Notes: generated by a model not told the origin, from the letters alone. Counted from the first letter of the stretch, positions 18,183-27,543 are shown. The stretch: 64,000 nucleotides of DNA from Pseudomonas sp. BP8 (GCF_017875955.1 NZ_JAGINK010000001.1:67001-131000); one strand, 5' to 3'. A program made the numbers and translations.

Positions 18183-18479
18183 TCAGGCGTAGGTGTCGAT
18201 GAACCTGCCGAGCATTTCGTCGGAAGCCTTGGCGACGTTGACGCCTGCCGCGACTTCATTTTTGCCCAGGGCCAGTTGCACGGTACTGGTGGCCATGTCC
18301 ATTTGCTGACTGCGATCGACCGCACGCAAGCGCTCGGCCTGGTAGTCGCTGGACTGGCTGGTGGCGGCACGCTCGACGGTGCCGTTGGCGATCTGGCTGG
18401 CGGCCTGGTCGACGCGGTTCTGGCCGGCCTGGATGGCGCCAAGACCTGCGTAGTAGGCGGAGCTACCGGTGATTTCCAT
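18183..18479 (-). CDS. Small protein resembling the N-terminal helix of flagellar axial proteins
   Basis: 98 aa, starting MEITGSSAYYAGLGAIQAGQ. I do not recognise a named family with certainty. The pattern S-A-x-x-A-G-L-x-A-I-x-A-G-Q-N-R-V-D-Q-A-A-S-Q-I-A-N is strikingly like the rod/hook protein N-terminus (LxxAxxGLxAxQxRLDVxAxNIAN), and the C-terminal NEVAAGVNVAKASDEMLGRFIDTYA resembles the matching C-terminal helix. It is far too short for a rod or hook subunit and no flagellar genes are near. A GGAG site precedes ATG 18479. Real gene by codon use and ribosome site; function unknown. Confidence 0.8.
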   Translation of the reverse strand: MEITGSSAYYAGLGAIQAGQNRVDQAASQIANGTVERAATSQSSDYQAERLRAVDRSQQMDMATSTVQLALGKNEVAAGVNVAKASDEMLGRFIDTYA

Positions 18480-18603
18480 GTCAAGACTCCAATAACGCTG
18501 GATTACAGACAGGCTCCATTAAAGCAGCCCAACGGCAAAAAGGCCCGTTTAAATCCCTAATAGCCCAGTGCCAGCCGATAGACCCAGGGCATACCCGCCG
18601 GCA

Positions 18604-19284
18604 TCAATCGAGCAGATCCAACTGCAAATACTCAGCCACCGCCGCCGCCCCAGGCTGCTTGAGCTTGGGCACCCGCCCCAGGCAAGGCGCCGGCAGACGC
18701 TCGGCCAGGCTCGCCAGGTTTTCTTCCAGTCGCGAGGTCTTGGGCTCGATCACGTTGGCCACCCACCCCGCCAATTGCAGACCATCACGCGCGATCGCCT
18801 CAGCGCTGAGCAGTGCATGGTTGATACAACCCAACCGCACCCCCACCACGAGGATCACCGGCAGCTTCAAGGCAATCGCCAAATCCGACAGATTGGCTTG
18901 ATCCGACAACGGCACCCGCCAGCCACCGGCCCCCTCGATCAGGGTAAAGTCCGCCTCCTGAGCCAGCACATGGCGCATAGCCACCAGCAGCGCCGGCACG
19001 CCCAGTGCGATCCCCGCCTCACGCGCCGCCAGGTGCGGGGCGATGGCCGGCTCGAAGGCGAACGGATTGACCTCCTCGTAGGCCAGCTTCAGCGTGCTTT
19101 CGTCGATCAACGCCAGGGCATCGGCATTACGCAGCCCCTTGCTGGTTACGCTACAGCCAGACGCCACCGGCTTGGCTCCCAGGGTGCTGAGGCCGTTCAG
19201 ACGGGCCGCATGCAGCAAGCCGGCGGCGATGGTGGTCTTGCCGACGTCGGTGTCGGTACCCGCGATGAAATACCCCTGATTCAT
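18604..19284 (-). CDS. bioD: BioD, dethiobiotin synthetase
   Basis: 226 aa, ATP-dependent carboxylase that closes the ureido ring of 7,8-diaminopelargonic acid to give dethiobiotin. The P-loop GTDTDVGKTT is at residues 8-17, and IEGAGGWRVPL is the second conserved segment. The start is ATG 19284 (MNQGYFIAGTD), one base after the bioC stop; a longer in-frame extension would run into bioC. Last gene of bioBFHCD. The 124 bp after it hold no clear terminator. Confidence 0.96.
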   Translation of the reverse strand: MNQGYFIAGTDTDVGKTTIAAGLLHAARLNGLSTLGAKPVASGCSVTSKGLRNADALALIDESTLKLAYEEVNPFAFEPAIAPHLAAREAGIALGVPALLVAMRHVLAQEADFTLIEGAGGWRVPLSDQANLSDLAIALKLPVILVVGVRLGCINHALLSAEAIARDGLQLAGWVANVIEPKTSRLEENLASLAERLPAPCLGRVPKLKQPGAAAVAEYLQLDLLD

Positions 19285-19285
19285 G

Positions 19286-20110
19286 TCACTCCCCCGCCTG
19301 CAATGGCTTGCGCAGCACACCATAGACCACCTGATAGGTGGCCGGCAGACCCTGCGGCTGACGGAAGCGCTCATACGCCTGCAGCAAACCCTGCAGGCGT
19401 GCTCGGCCGGTCAGGCCGGCCGGGCGACCGGGGTTGAGGTTGTGCGCCCCCAAGGCCTTCAGCTCATGGGTCAGGCTGCGCAGATCCGGGTAATGCAAAA
19501 CCTGCGCGCGCTGCTCAAGCCCCAGCAGCTGCAGGCTGCTCGCGGCGCACAGGCGTTGATAATCCTCGAAGCGGCGGAAGCGATTGACGTGGGCCATGCC
19601 ATCCACGGCCTGCCAGCTGGCGCGCAGTTCGTCGAGGGTGCCGACACACAGGCTGCTGAACGCCAATACCCCGCCCGGGCGCAGGACCCGCTGCGCTTCA
19701 TCGAGCACATTGGCGAACTGGCTGCACCACTGCACAGCGAGGCTGCTGAACACCAAGTCGACGCAGTCAGCCTGCAACGGTAGGCGTTCGGCATCGCCTG
19801 CGACGTGAAAACGCGCACCACCCTCGCGCCGGGCATGGCCGAGCATGCCTTCGGCGATATCTACCGCAACCCCCAGCGAACCGGCAAAACGCTCGGCCAG
19901 CGCCCGGCTGAAGTGGCCGGTACCACTGCCCAGATCGAGCCAACGACTGGGGGCAAGATCGCCCGGCAGTCGGCCGAGCAGATCACTACCGACCGCCCGC
20001 TGCAGGGCCGCGACGCTGTCATAACTGGCCGCAGCCTTGGAGAACGACGCCGCCACCTGGCGTTTGTCCGGCAGCATGCCGGGCAGGCTCGGCTGGGAAA
20101 GATCAGTCAT
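19286..20110 (-). CDS. bioC: BioC, malonyl-ACP O-methyltransferase
   Basis: 274 aa, SAM-dependent methyltransferase with motif [16 protein letters not shown] at about residues 55-69 and motif post-[13 protein letters not shown]. It methylates malonyl-ACP so that fatty-acid synthesis can elongate it to pimeloyl-ACP methyl ester. The start ATG 20110 overlaps the bioH stop by 8 bp (ATGACTGA), and GAGAG precedes it. Confidence 0.95.
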   Translation of the reverse strand: MTDLSQPSLPGMLPDKRQVAASFSKAAASYDSVAALQRAVGSDLLGRLPGDLAPSRWLDLGSGTGHFSRALAERFAGSLGVAVDIAEGMLGHARREGGARFHVAGDAERLPLQADCVDLVFSSLAVQWCSQFANVLDEAQRVLRPGGVLAFSSLCVGTLDELRASWQAVDGMAHVNRFRRFEDYQRLCAASSLQLLGLEQRAQVLHYPDLRSLTHELKALGAHNLNPGRPAGLTGRARLQGLLQAYERFRQPQGLPATYQVVYGVLRKPLQAGE

Positions 20111-20834
20111 CACCACTCTCATGCAGAAAACTCTTGATGCCCGCCGCCAGCTCCTGTGGATATTCCAGCAGGAAGGCGTGCGAACTCTCTTCGACCAGGC
20201 CGACTTCAACGTCAGGGAGCAGCTCGCTCAAGGCCTTGGCCGCCTCCGCCGGGACCAGCGCATCGCTGCCGGCAAACAGGTGCAGCTGAGGGCCGGCGTA
20301 CTGTTCCAGCGCCGCGCGGGTGTCGAGCCGGGCGAGCACTTCCAGGCCGCTGGCGAGGTACAGCGGGTCGGTATTGGGCACCCCTACGCCGAGCTGGCGC
20401 AGCAACGTGCGCGGCATCTGCGCACCCTCGCTGCACAGCGTGCGAAAGCGCTTGAGGGTGACCTGGGGATGGCTGCGGCAACCATCGACAAAGGTACCGA
20501 AGGTGTCTGGCGCCATGCCGTGCGGCCAATCCGCCCGGCTGACGAAACTCGGGTTGCTAGCCAGCGTCAGCAGCCCACAACAATGATCACCGCGCCGGCG
20601 CGCCAGTTCGCTGGCGAGCATGCCGCCCAGCGACCAGCCGCCCAGCCAGGTGTCGCGCGGCAACTTGCGATCAAGCTGGTCGACCCAGGCCTGCACATCG
20701 CCCTCGGCCAGTTCCGGCAAGGGCATCAGTTCGACCAGCAAACGTGAGTCCTGCGCCCGCAAGCTGGCGGCGAGCGGTTCCAGTGCAGCGGTGCCCAGGC
20801 CCCAGCCTGGCAAAAGGATCAGTCGGTTACGCAT
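20103..20834 (-). CDS. bioH: BioH, pimeloyl-ACP methyl ester carboxylesterase
   Basis: 243-aa alpha/beta hydrolase. The nucleophile elbow GWSLGG (about residues 79-84), the aspartate in AGSDALVP and the histidine in SSHAFLL complete the catalytic triad. It removes the methyl disguise from pimeloyl-ACP methyl ester, ending the BioC-BioH stage of pimelate synthesis. The start ATG 20834 overlaps bioF by 8 bp with CTGGAG upstream. Having bioH inside the bio operon is normal in pseudomonads, unlike in E. coli. Confidence 0.95.
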   Translation of the reverse strand: MRNRLILLPGWGLGTAALEPLAASLRAQDSRLLVELMPLPELAEGDVQAWVDQLDRKLPRDTWLGGWSLGGMLASELARRRGDHCCGLLTLASNPSFVSRADWPHGMAPDTFGTFVDGCRSHPQVTLKRFRTLCSEGAQMPRTLLRQLGVGVPNTDPLYLASGLEVLARLDTRAALEQYAGPQLHLFAGSDALVPAEAAKALSELLPDVEVGLVEESSHAFLLEYPQELAAGIKSFLHESGDD

Positions 20835-21999
20835 CGGCGGACTCCAGCAGTGGGAAACACTCGGCCAATGCATTCAACAATAGCTCGACCTGGGCCGCAC
20901 TGTGCGCGGCGCTCAAGGTTACCCGCAGGCGCGCACTGCCTGCAGGCACGGTCGGCGGGCGAATCGCCGTCACCAGCAGCCCGCGCTCACGCAACATCCG
21001 TGACAGCTGCAAGGCACGTGCGCTGTCGCCGATCAGGATCGGCTGGATCGGCGTCTGGCTGTCCATCAACTGCAAACCGATCTGCTCCGCGCCCCGGCGG
21101 AACTGGCCAATCAGCGCAGCCAGGTGCTCGCGCCGCCAGCTTTCGCGGCGCAGCAGTTGCAAGCTCTTCAGCGTCGCGCAGGCCAATGCCGGCGGTTGGC
21201 TGGTGGTGTAGATGTACGGCCTGGCGAACTGCACCAGCGCCTCGATCAGCTCTTCACTGCCGGCGACAAAAGCGCCCGCCGTGCCACAGGCCTTGCCGAG
21301 CGTGCCGATCAACACCGGGACATCATCCAGACCCAGGCCGAAGTGCTCGACGATCCCGCCGCCATTGGCGCCGAGGGTGCCCAAGCCGTGCGCGTCATCG
21401 ACCATCAACCAGGCACCGCGGGCTCTTGCCGTTGCCGCCAGGGCCGGCAGGTCAGCGAGGTCACCGTCCATGCTGAACACCCCATCGGTCACCACCAGGG
21501 TGTTGCCGGTGGCCTTGTCGAGGCGCTTGGCCAGGCTGAGCGGGTCGTTGTGCAGATAGCGGTTGAAGCGGGCGCCGCTGAGCAGCCCACCATCGAGCAG
21601 CGAGGCGTGGTTGAGGCGATCCTGCAGGATCGTGTCACCCTGCCCGACCAGCGCGGTGATCGCCCCCAGGTTGGCCATGTAGCCGGTGGAGAACAGCAAG
21701 GCGCGCGGCCGCCCGGTAAGCTCGGCAAGCGCCTCTTCGAGGTCGTGATGCGGTGTGCTGTGACCGATCACCAGGTGCGAGGCGCCACCACCCACCCCCC
21801 AGCGCTCGGCGCCAGCACGCCAGGCGGCGATCACCTCGGGGTGATTGGCCAGGCCCAGGTAGTCATTGTTGCAGAAGGCCAGCAGTGGCTGGCCATCGAC
21901 CACCACCTCTGGTCCCTGCGGGCTTTGCAGCAACGGCCGCTGCCGATAGAGGTCGGCGGCGCGCCGTTCGGCAAGGCGCGCCGACAAGTCGAAGGCCAT
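20827..21999 (-). CDS. bioF: BioF, 8-amino-7-oxononanoate synthase
   Basis: 390-aa PLP enzyme of the alpha-oxoamine synthase family. It condenses pimeloyl-ACP with L-alanine. Signatures: [15 protein letters not shown] near residues 42-56, [12 protein letters not shown] holding the PLP-ring aspartate, and the PLP lysine in [14 protein letters not shown]. It starts 2 bp after the bioB stop, so translation is probably coupled. Confidence 0.96.
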   Translation of the reverse strand: MAFDLSARLAERRAADLYRQRPLLQSPQGPEVVVDGQPLLAFCNNDYLGLANHPEVIAAWRAGAERWGVGGGASHLVIGHSTPHHDLEEALAELTGRPRALLFSTGYMANLGAITALVGQGDTILQDRLNHASLLDGGLLSGARFNRYLHNDPLSLAKRLDKATGNTLVVTDGVFSMDGDLADLPALAATARARGAWLMVDDAHGLGTLGANGGGIVEHFGLGLDDVPVLIGTLGKACGTAGAFVAGSEELIEALVQFARPYIYTTSQPPALACATLKSLQLLRRESWRREHLAALIGQFRRGAEQIGLQLMDSQTPIQPILIGDSARALQLSRMLRERGLLVTAIRPPTVPAGSARLRVTLSAAHSAAQVELLLNALAECFPLLESADA

Positions 22000-22001
22000 G
22001 C

Positions 22002-23060
22002 TCAGGCAGACGCTGCGTCGTAGAACATCTCGCTGCTGCGCTGCTCGACCAATGCCTGCTCGATGGCGGCCTGATGCACTTCGTCAGCGTGCTCTTCGCG
22101 CGCTTCCGGCTTGATCCCGAGGCGGGCGAACAGTTGCATGTCCTTGTCAGCCTGCGGGTTGGCGGTGGTCAGTAGCTTCTCGCCGTAGAAGATCGAGTTG
22201 GCGCCAGCCATGAAGGCCAGGGCCTGCATCTGCTCGTTCATCGCTTCGCGGCCAGCGGACAGACGCACATGGGATTTGGGCATGAGGATCCGGGCCACCG
22301 CCAGCATGCGGATGAAGTCGAACGGGTCGACGTCTTCTTCATTGGCCAGGGGCGTGCCGGCAACCTTGACCAGCATGTTGATCGGCACCGACTCCGGGTG
22401 CTCAGGCAGGTTGGCCAACTGGATCAGCAGGTTGGCACGGTCATCGAGCGACTCGCCCATGCCGAGGATGCCCCCCGAGCAGATCTTCATCCCGGCATCG
22501 CGGACATACGCCAGCGTTTGCAGGCGCTCGCTGTAAGTGCGGGTGGTGATGATGCTGGTATAGAAGTCGGGCGAGGTGTCGAGGTTGTGGTTGTAGTAGT
22601 CCAGGCCGGCGCTGGCCAGCGCGGCAGTCTGGTCCTGATCGAGGCGACCGAGGGTCATGCAGGTTTCCAGGCCCAGGGCCTTGACCCCTTTGACCATCTC
22701 CAGCACATACGGCATGTCCTTGGCGGACGGGTGCTTCCAGGCGGCGCCCATGCAGAAGCGGGTCGAGCCGATGGCCTTGGCCCGGGCGGCTTCCTCAAGC
22801 ACCTTCTGCACTTCCATCAACTTCTGTTTTTCCAGCCCGGTGTTGTAGTGGCCGGACTGCGGACAATATTTGCAATCTTCCGGACAGGCACCGGTCTTGA
22901 TCGACAGCAGCGTCGACACCTGTACGCGATTGGGGTCGAAATGTGCGCGATGCACGCTCTGCGCCTGGAACAGCAAGTCGTTGAACGGTTGCTGGAACAA
23001 TGCTTTGACTTCGGCCAGGGCCCAGTCGTGACGTGTTGTTGCAGTTGTGCTGGCGCTCAT
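22002..23060 (-). CDS. bioB: BioB, biotin synthase
   Basis: 352-aa radical-SAM enzyme that inserts sulfur into dethiobiotin. The 4Fe-4S motif CPEDCKYC is followed by PQSGHYNTG. The conserved [21 protein letters not shown] and [13 protein letters not shown] segments are present. ATG 23060 has AAGGAAA upstream and is preferred over the earlier in-frame ATGs. First gene of the operon, facing away from comF across 88 bp that contain a BirA-type operator. No bioA is in the window. Confidence 0.97.
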   Translation of the reverse strand: MSASTTATTRHDWALAEVKALFQQPFNDLLFQAQSVHRAHFDPNRVQVSTLLSIKTGACPEDCKYCPQSGHYNTGLEKQKLMEVQKVLEEAARAKAIGSTRFCMGAAWKHPSAKDMPYVLEMVKGVKALGLETCMTLGRLDQDQTAALASAGLDYYNHNLDTSPDFYTSIITTRTYSERLQTLAYVRDAGMKICSGGILGMGESLDDRANLLIQLANLPEHPESVPINMLVKVAGTPLANEEDVDPFDFIRMLAVARILMPKSHVRLSAGREAMNEQMQALAFMAGANSIFYGEKLLTTANPQADKDMQLFARLGIKPEAREEHADEVHQAAIEQALVEQRSSEMFYDAASA

Positions 23061-23130
23061 CGGCGTTTCCTTATCTAGGCTTTGACTGGCGCGGTGACAG
23101 CAAAGCCGCCGGCGCATCACGGATAAGCGC

Positions 23131-23186
23131 AATATTTACGGAAGGCCCATGGACTGTCAACTACTGGTAAGGCGACCGGTTTACAA
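23131..23186 (-). promoter_or_regulatory. bioB promoter with BirA-type biotin operator
   Basis: 23154-23186 reads CTGTCAACT-N15-GGTTTACAA. The known BirA box is TTGTAAACC-N15/16-GGTTTACAA, so one half-site is exact and the other matches at 6 of 9, with the exact 15-bp spacing. On the minus strand the poorer half-site contains a perfect -35 TTGACA (23160-23155), with an AT-rich -10 (TAAATATT) about 16-18 bp on. Biotin-loaded BirA would block the bioB promoter. The box also covers codons 2-13 of comF. Confidence 0.72.
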
Positions 23187-23886
23187 GTGTATAAATATTG
23201 ATCAAGCATGTCTGCTCTGTGATGAGCCCGCCGATCAGGCCTACCCGCTGTGCATGGCCTGTGAGGCCGAGTTGCCCTGGCTGGTGGAGCAATGCCTGCA
23301 GTGTGCGCTGCCGCTGCCGATGGCGGACCTCAGTTGCGGCCAGTGCAGCCGCCGGCCGCCGGCGTTTGCCCACGTGGTTGCGCCGTGGCATTTCGGTTTT
23401 CCGCTGGACACCTTGGTCAGCCGCTTCAAGCATCGTAGCCAGTGGCCGATCGGCCAGTTGCTGGCGCGACTGCTCGGGCATGCCCTGGAGCATCGCTACG
23501 CAGAAGGCCTGGCACGGCCTGACCAGTTGTTGCCCGTGCCACTGGCGGCACGTCGACTGCGCCAGCGCGGGTTCAACCAGGCCGAGATGCTCGCACGCTG
23601 GCTGTCTGGGCAGCTGAAGATTGCCTGCAACGGGCGCTTGCTTCAGCGCTCGCGGGATACGCCGGCGCAGCAGATGCTCGGCGCACGGGAACGACGGCGC
23701 AACTTGCGTCAGGCGTTTTGCCTGGCGCCTGGGGCCAATGTAGAGGGGCTGCATGTGGCAGTGATTGACGATGTGCTCACCACTGGCGCCACCGCCCATG
23801 CGCTGGCCGAGGTACTGCGCAAGGCGGGGGCGCGGCGGGTCGATGTGTATTGTTTGGCGCGCACGCCGAAACCTGGTCAGGCTTGA
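23149..23886 (+). CDS. ComF-family phosphoribosyltransferase-like protein
   Basis: 245 aa. An N-terminal zinc-binding region with paired cysteines (CLLCDEPADQAYPLCMAC, then CLQCALPLPMADLSCGQC) leads to a type I PRTase fold with the PRPP loop VAVIDDVLTTGATAHAL at about residues 202-218. ComF proteins are needed for DNA uptake in competent bacteria; in pseudomonads the role is not settled. ATG 23149 has GGAAGG upstream. Divergent from bioB. Confidence 0.92.
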   Translation: MDCQLLVRRPVYKCINIDQACLLCDEPADQAYPLCMACEAELPWLVEQCLQCALPLPMADLSCGQCSRRPPAFAHVVAPWHFGFPLDTLVSRFKHRSQWPIGQLLARLLGHALEHRYAEGLARPDQLLPVPLAARRLRQRGFNQAEMLARWLSGQLKIACNGRLLQRSRDTPAQQMLGARERRRNLRQAFCLAPGANVEGLHVAVIDDVLTTGATAHALAEVLRKAGARRVDVYCLARTPKPGQA

Positions 23887-23894
23887 GGGCCTAG

Positions 23895-24028
23895 GGGGCC
23901 GCTGCGCGCCCCTTTCGCGACACAAGGCCGCTCCCACAGTGTGGACCGCGTTACCACAGGGGGACTGTGCAACGCGGTCCACACTGTGGGAGCGGCCTTG
24001 TGTCGCGAAAGGGCTGCGCAGCGGCCCC
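23895..24028. repeat. Inverted REP pair with extended inner stem
   Basis: REP copies of the second type at 23895-23939 and 23984-24028. The palindrome continues inward past the REP edges: CACAGTGTGGACCGCGTT pairs with AACGCGGTCCACACTGTG, leaving a loop of only about 10 bases. This is the longest hairpin of the window and probably ends comF transcription. Confidence 0.9.
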
Positions 24029-24096
24029 GGCATTCGACTTGACTCAACCCAGGTGGGGAGGCAACGTCGCTCCATCCACCCCTATGGCCCGCATTC

Positions 24097-24861
24097 ATGT
24101 CCCTGCCCAGCCCACTCACCCAGCACATCGCCCGCCGCCCGCAGCGTATCGCCCTGCTCCAGCACGTCGCCGAACAAGGCTCGATCACCCGCGCCGCCAA
24201 GGCCGCCGGCATCAGCTATAAAGCCGCCTGGGATGCGATCGACGAGCTCAACAACCTGGCCAGCGAGCCGTTGGTCGAGCGCAGTACCGGCGGTCGCGGT
24301 GGCGGTGGCGCACGCTTGTCAGCCGAGGGCGAACGCGTGCTGCGCCTGTACCAGCGCGTGCAAAGCTTGCAGGCTCAGGTGCTGGAGGCCGCCGAGCAAA
24401 GCAGCGACCTCGACCTGCTCGGCCGCCTGATGCTGCGCACCAGTGCCCGCAATCAGTTGCAAGGCGAAGTCAGCGGACTGCGCCGAGAAGGTCGGCATGA
24501 CCGGGTCACCCTGACCTTGGCCGGCGGACTGGAGATCGAGGCGCTGATTACCCGCGACAGCACCGAACGCCTGGAGCTGGGCTTGGGCAGCATGGTGGTG
24601 GCATTGCTCAAGGCCGGTTGGGTGCAGGTGCTCGGTGCCGGTGACGTGGCCGAGCCCGGGAGCAACTGCCTGCACGCCACGGTTGAGGAAGTGCTGGCGC
24701 ATGAAGGCGACAGCAGTGAAGTGAGACTGGCGCTGGGCAATGGACAGACGCTGTGCGCATTTGTCGACGCGCAATGGTTGCGGGAACGGCAGGTTCGCTC
24801 GGGGTGGCAGGTGCGGGCGCAGTTTCATCCGTCCTATGTACTGCTTGGGGTACCTGCGTAG
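24097..24861 (+). CDS. modE: ModE-like molybdate-responsive regulator (LysR-type HTH plus TOBE)
   Basis: 254 aa. The N-terminal winged HTH (LLQHVAEQGSITRAAKAAGI, residues about 20-39, then SYKAAWDAIDELN) and the following GGRGGGGARLS wing are typical of ModE. Two TOBE-type modules follow: SARNQLQGEVSGLRREG and GSNCLHATVEEVLAHEG. ModE binds molybdate and represses modABC transport genes. No modABC genes are adjacent, so its targets lie elsewhere. Confidence 0.88.
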   Translation: MSLPSPLTQHIARRPQRIALLQHVAEQGSITRAAKAAGISYKAAWDAIDELNNLASEPLVERSTGGRGGGGARLSAEGERVLRLYQRVQSLQAQVLEAAEQSSDLDLLGRLMLRTSARNQLQGEVSGLRREGRHDRVTLTLAGGLEIEALITRDSTERLELGLGSMVVALLKAGWVQVLGAGDVAEPGSNCLHATVEEVLAHEGDSSEVRLALGNGQTLCAFVDAQWLRERQVRSGWQVRAQFHPSYVLLGVPA

Positions 24862-24927
24862 GCAGGCCATGCGCCGGAGAGGAATGCGATACCATGGTGC
24901 TCACGATGTCGCCCCTCCGGAGCTCCA

Positions 24928-25902
24928 ATGTCCCACCCCTTCGACACCCTCACCCCCGACCTGGTCCTGGACGCCGTTGAAAGCATCGGCTATCTCAGCG
25001 ACGCGCGGGTGCTGGCGCTCAACAGTTACGAGAACCGTGTCTATCAGGTGGGCATCGAAGACCAGCAGCCGCTGATCGCCAAGTTCTATCGGCCGGGCCG
25101 CTGGAGCGATGCGCAGATCCATGAGGAGCACAGCTTCACCGCCGAACTGGCCGACTGCGAAGTACCGGTGGTGGCGCCAATCCAGCTCGACGGGCGCAGC
25201 CTGTTCGAGCACCAGGGCTTTCGCTTTGCGCTGTTCCCCCGGCGCGGTGGCCATGCGCCCGAACCGGGCAACCTCGACCAGTTGTACCGCCTCGGCCAGT
25301 TGCTCGGGCGCCTGCACAAGGTCGGCGCTACCCGCCCGTTCGAACACCGCGAAGCACTGGCTGTGGACAACTTTGGGCACGCCTCGCTCGAGACCCTGCT
25401 GGCCGGCAACTACGTCCCGAAAGAACTCCTTCCCGCCTACGAGTCGGTCGCCCGCGACCTGCTCAAGCGGGTCGAGGCAATCTACGCGCGCACCCCGCAT
25501 CAGCTGATTCGCCTGCACGGCGACTGCCACCCCGGCAACCTGATGCACCGCGACGAGGCCTACCACGTGGTCGACCTCGACGACTGCCGCATGGGCCCCG
25601 CCGTGCAAGACTTGTGGATGATGCTCGCCGGCAGCCGTGAAGAGCGCCTCGGGCAATTGGCCGAACTGATCGACGGCTACAACGAATTCCATGACTTCGA
25701 CCCACGCGAACTGCCCTTGATCGAGCCCTTGCGTGCCTTGCGCCAACTGCACTACAGCGCTTGGCTGGCGCGGCGCTGGGACGATCCGGCATTCCCCCGC
25801 AGCTTCCCCTGGTTCGGCCAGCCACGCTACTGGGGCGACCAGATCCTTGCCCTGCGCGAACAAATTTCCGCCCTCGACGAGCAACCGCTGAAATTGTTCT
25901 AG
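24928..25902 (+). CDS. srkA: SrkA/RdoA (YihE) stress-response protein kinase
   Basis: 324 aa, aminoglycoside-phosphotransferase/choline-kinase fold. The catalytic loop LIRLHGDCHPGNLM (HGDxHxxN) and the metal-binding VVDLDDCRMGP lie near residues 190-220; ENRVYQVG near residue 32 is part of the nucleotide loop. The E. coli homologue is a Ser/Thr kinase that protects against stress-induced death. Probably monocistronic; rarD follows 63 bp later on the same strand. Confidence 0.93.
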   Translation: MSHPFDTLTPDLVLDAVESIGYLSDARVLALNSYENRVYQVGIEDQQPLIAKFYRPGRWSDAQIHEEHSFTAELADCEVPVVAPIQLDGRSLFEHQGFRFALFPRRGGHAPEPGNLDQLYRLGQLLGRLHKVGATRPFEHREALAVDNFGHASLETLLAGNYVPKELLPAYESVARDLLKRVEAIYARTPHQLIRLHGDCHPGNLMHRDEAYHVVDLDDCRMGPAVQDLWMMLAGSREERLGQLAELIDGYNEFHDFDPRELPLIEPLRALRQLHYSAWLARRWDDPAFPRSFPWFGQPRYWGDQILALREQISALDEQPLKLF

Positions 25903-25965
25903 AAGCTGAGGACGGTCTGTCTACAATAGGCGTGCTGTATTTAGCTACCTAAGCAAGGATTCTGC

Positions 25966-26853
25966 ATGCACGCCGCAAACCCGCGTCGCGGGTACATTCT
26001 GGGCCTTACCGCCTACATCATCTGGGGCTTGTTCCCCCTGTACTTCAAAGCCATCCAAAGCGTTCCGGCGGTCGAGATCATCGTCCATCGGGTGCTCTGG
26101 TCGGCGCTGTTCGGTTCACTGTTGCTGTTGGTCTGGAAACACCCAGGCTGGTGGCGCGAGCTGCGCGATAACCCGCGTCGGCTGGCGATTCTGGCGCTTA
26201 GCGGCGCGTTGATCGCCGGCAACTGGCTGACCTACGTGTGGGCGGTCAACCACGGTCGCATGATCGAGGCCAGCCTGGGCTATTACATCAACCCACTGGT
26301 CAACGTCCTGCTCGGCATGCTCCTGCTCGGCGAACGCCTGCGCCGCCTGCAATGGCTCGCGGTGGGGCTGGCGGTAGTCGGCGTCGCGCAACAGGTGGTG
26401 CAGGTCGGCAGCCTGCCGTGGATTTCGCTGGTGCTGGCACTGACCTTTGGTTTCTATGGCCTGATTCGCAAGCAGGCGCCCGTGGCGGCGCTGCCTGGGC
26501 TGGTGGTGGAAACCTGGATCCTGGTGCCGCTCGCCCTTGGCTGGTTGCTGTTGAACCCGGCTGCGAGCAGTGCCCAGGGCGAGTTCTTCAGTACCAGCCA
26601 GGCGCTCTGGCTGATCGCTGCAGGGCCAGTGACCCTGGTGCCGCTGGTGTGCTTCAACGCTGCGGCTCGGCACCTGCCCTACACCACCTTGGGTTTCCTG
26701 CAATACCTGGCACCTACCCTGGTGCTGCTGCAAGCGGTGCTGCTATTTGATGAGCATCTGTCGTCGAGCAGCCTGGTGGCGTTGGTCTGCATCTGGTCAG
26801 GGCTGGTGCTGTACAGCGTCGATGCCTGGCTGTCGCTGCGCAAGCGCGCCTGA
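25966..26853 (+). CDS. rarD: RarD-type EamA permease
   Basis: 295 aa with about ten hydrophobic helices arranged as two EamA repeats. The start MHAANPRRGYILGLTAYIIWGLFPLYFK is the RarD signature. Inner-membrane drug/metabolite superfamily transporter; RarD was named for chloramphenicol sensitivity but its natural substrate is unknown. A strong symmetric hairpin follows at 26871-26903. Confidence 0.93.
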   Translation: MHAANPRRGYILGLTAYIIWGLFPLYFKAIQSVPAVEIIVHRVLWSALFGSLLLLVWKHPGWWRELRDNPRRLAILALSGALIAGNWLTYVWAVNHGRMIEASLGYYINPLVNVLLGMLLLGERLRRLQWLAVGLAVVGVAQQVVQVGSLPWISLVLALTFGFYGLIRKQAPVAALPGLVVETWILVPLALGWLLLNPAASSAQGEFFSTSQALWLIAAGPVTLVPLVCFNAAARHLPYTTLGFLQYLAPTLVLLQAVLLFDEHLSSSSLVALVCIWSGLVLYSVDAWLSLRKRA

Positions 26854-26903
26854 TCATTAAATGATCATAACTCTACAGGCCACGAATGACGTGGCCTGTA
26901 GAG
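26851..26903. terminator. Double palindrome after rarD
   Basis: TGATCATT-A-AATGATCA (26851-26867) overlaps the rarD stop codon and is followed by a perfect 14-bp stem, CTCTACAGGCCACG with CGTGGCCTGTAGAG (26871-26884 and 26890-26903), loop AATGA. No T tract follows, so termination may be weak or Rho-assisted. Confidence 0.6.
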
Positions 26904-26977
26904 ACATCTCCAGAGGTTATCCACAGGCGGGTCCAAGTAAATCTGGGATAACCGCTGATGGGCGCAACGACGCCTCT

Positions 26978-27010
26978 CCTGTAGGAGCGGGCTTGCCCCG
27001 CGAAGAGGCC
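26978..27010 (+). repeat. Single REP copy
   Basis: One full-length REP of the CGGGCTTGCCCCGCGAAGAGGCC type between rarD and the GcvR-like gene, with no inverted partner. Confidence 0.88.
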
Positions 27011-27024
27011 AGCACTGCTACCCG

Positions 27025-27543
27025 CTAATCCTCAGGGCGCAACTCCAGCTCCACCATCAGATCATCAGCCAAGTCTTCCAGACGCTTCTGCAGCTCATCC
27101 AGCGACAAGGTCAACGGCATCGCCAACAACGCATCGGCATGAAACAGCGGCTCACTGCTCATCGGCGCCGGCCGTACCTCGCTGGTAAAACGCTCAAGGT
27201 TTACCCCCAGCTCCGCCAACAACCGTGTAATGTCTCGCACAATACCTGGCCGATCATTGCCAACCAGCGCCATCGCGATCGGCTTCCAGGTACAGGAAGG
27301 CTCGATACCGCTCTCGGCGATCAGCACGCGGATGTCGTACTTGCCCAACGCCTGCAGGGACTCCACCAGATCGTCGTAGGATTCAGCAGGCACCGCGACC
27401 CGCAAGATCCCGGCAAATTGCCCGGCCATGCGCGACATGCGACTCTCCAGCCAGTTGCCGTTATGCTCGGCGATGCACTGGGCAATGCGCTCGACCTGCC
27501 CGGCCTTGTCGGGGGCGATCACGGTCAATACGAGGTGGTCCAC
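27025..27543 (-). CDS. GcvR-like double-ACT regulatory protein
   Basis: 172 aa with two ACT domains: DHLVLTVIAPDKAGQVERIA at the start and WKPIAMALVGNDRPGIVRDI from about residue 90. This is the glycine-cleavage repressor GcvR family, which antagonises GcvA in E. coli by protein contact rather than DNA binding. The start is GTG 27543, six bases after AAGGAG; the upstream ATG is unsupported. The gene faces away from glcB. Confidence 0.88.
   Translation of the reverse strand: MDHLVLTVIAPDKAGQVERIAQCIAEHNGNWLESRMSRMAGQFAGILRVAVPAESYDDLVESLQALGKYDIRVLIAESGIEPSCTWKPIAMALVGNDRPGIVRDITRLLAELGVNLERFTSEVRPAPMSSEPLFHADALLAMPLTLSLDELQKRLEDLADDLMVELELRPED

Noticed and set aside
26917..26925. Consensus DnaA box TTATCCACA
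   Set aside because: A single 9-mer away from any replication gene or box cluster; expected by chance at this frequency.
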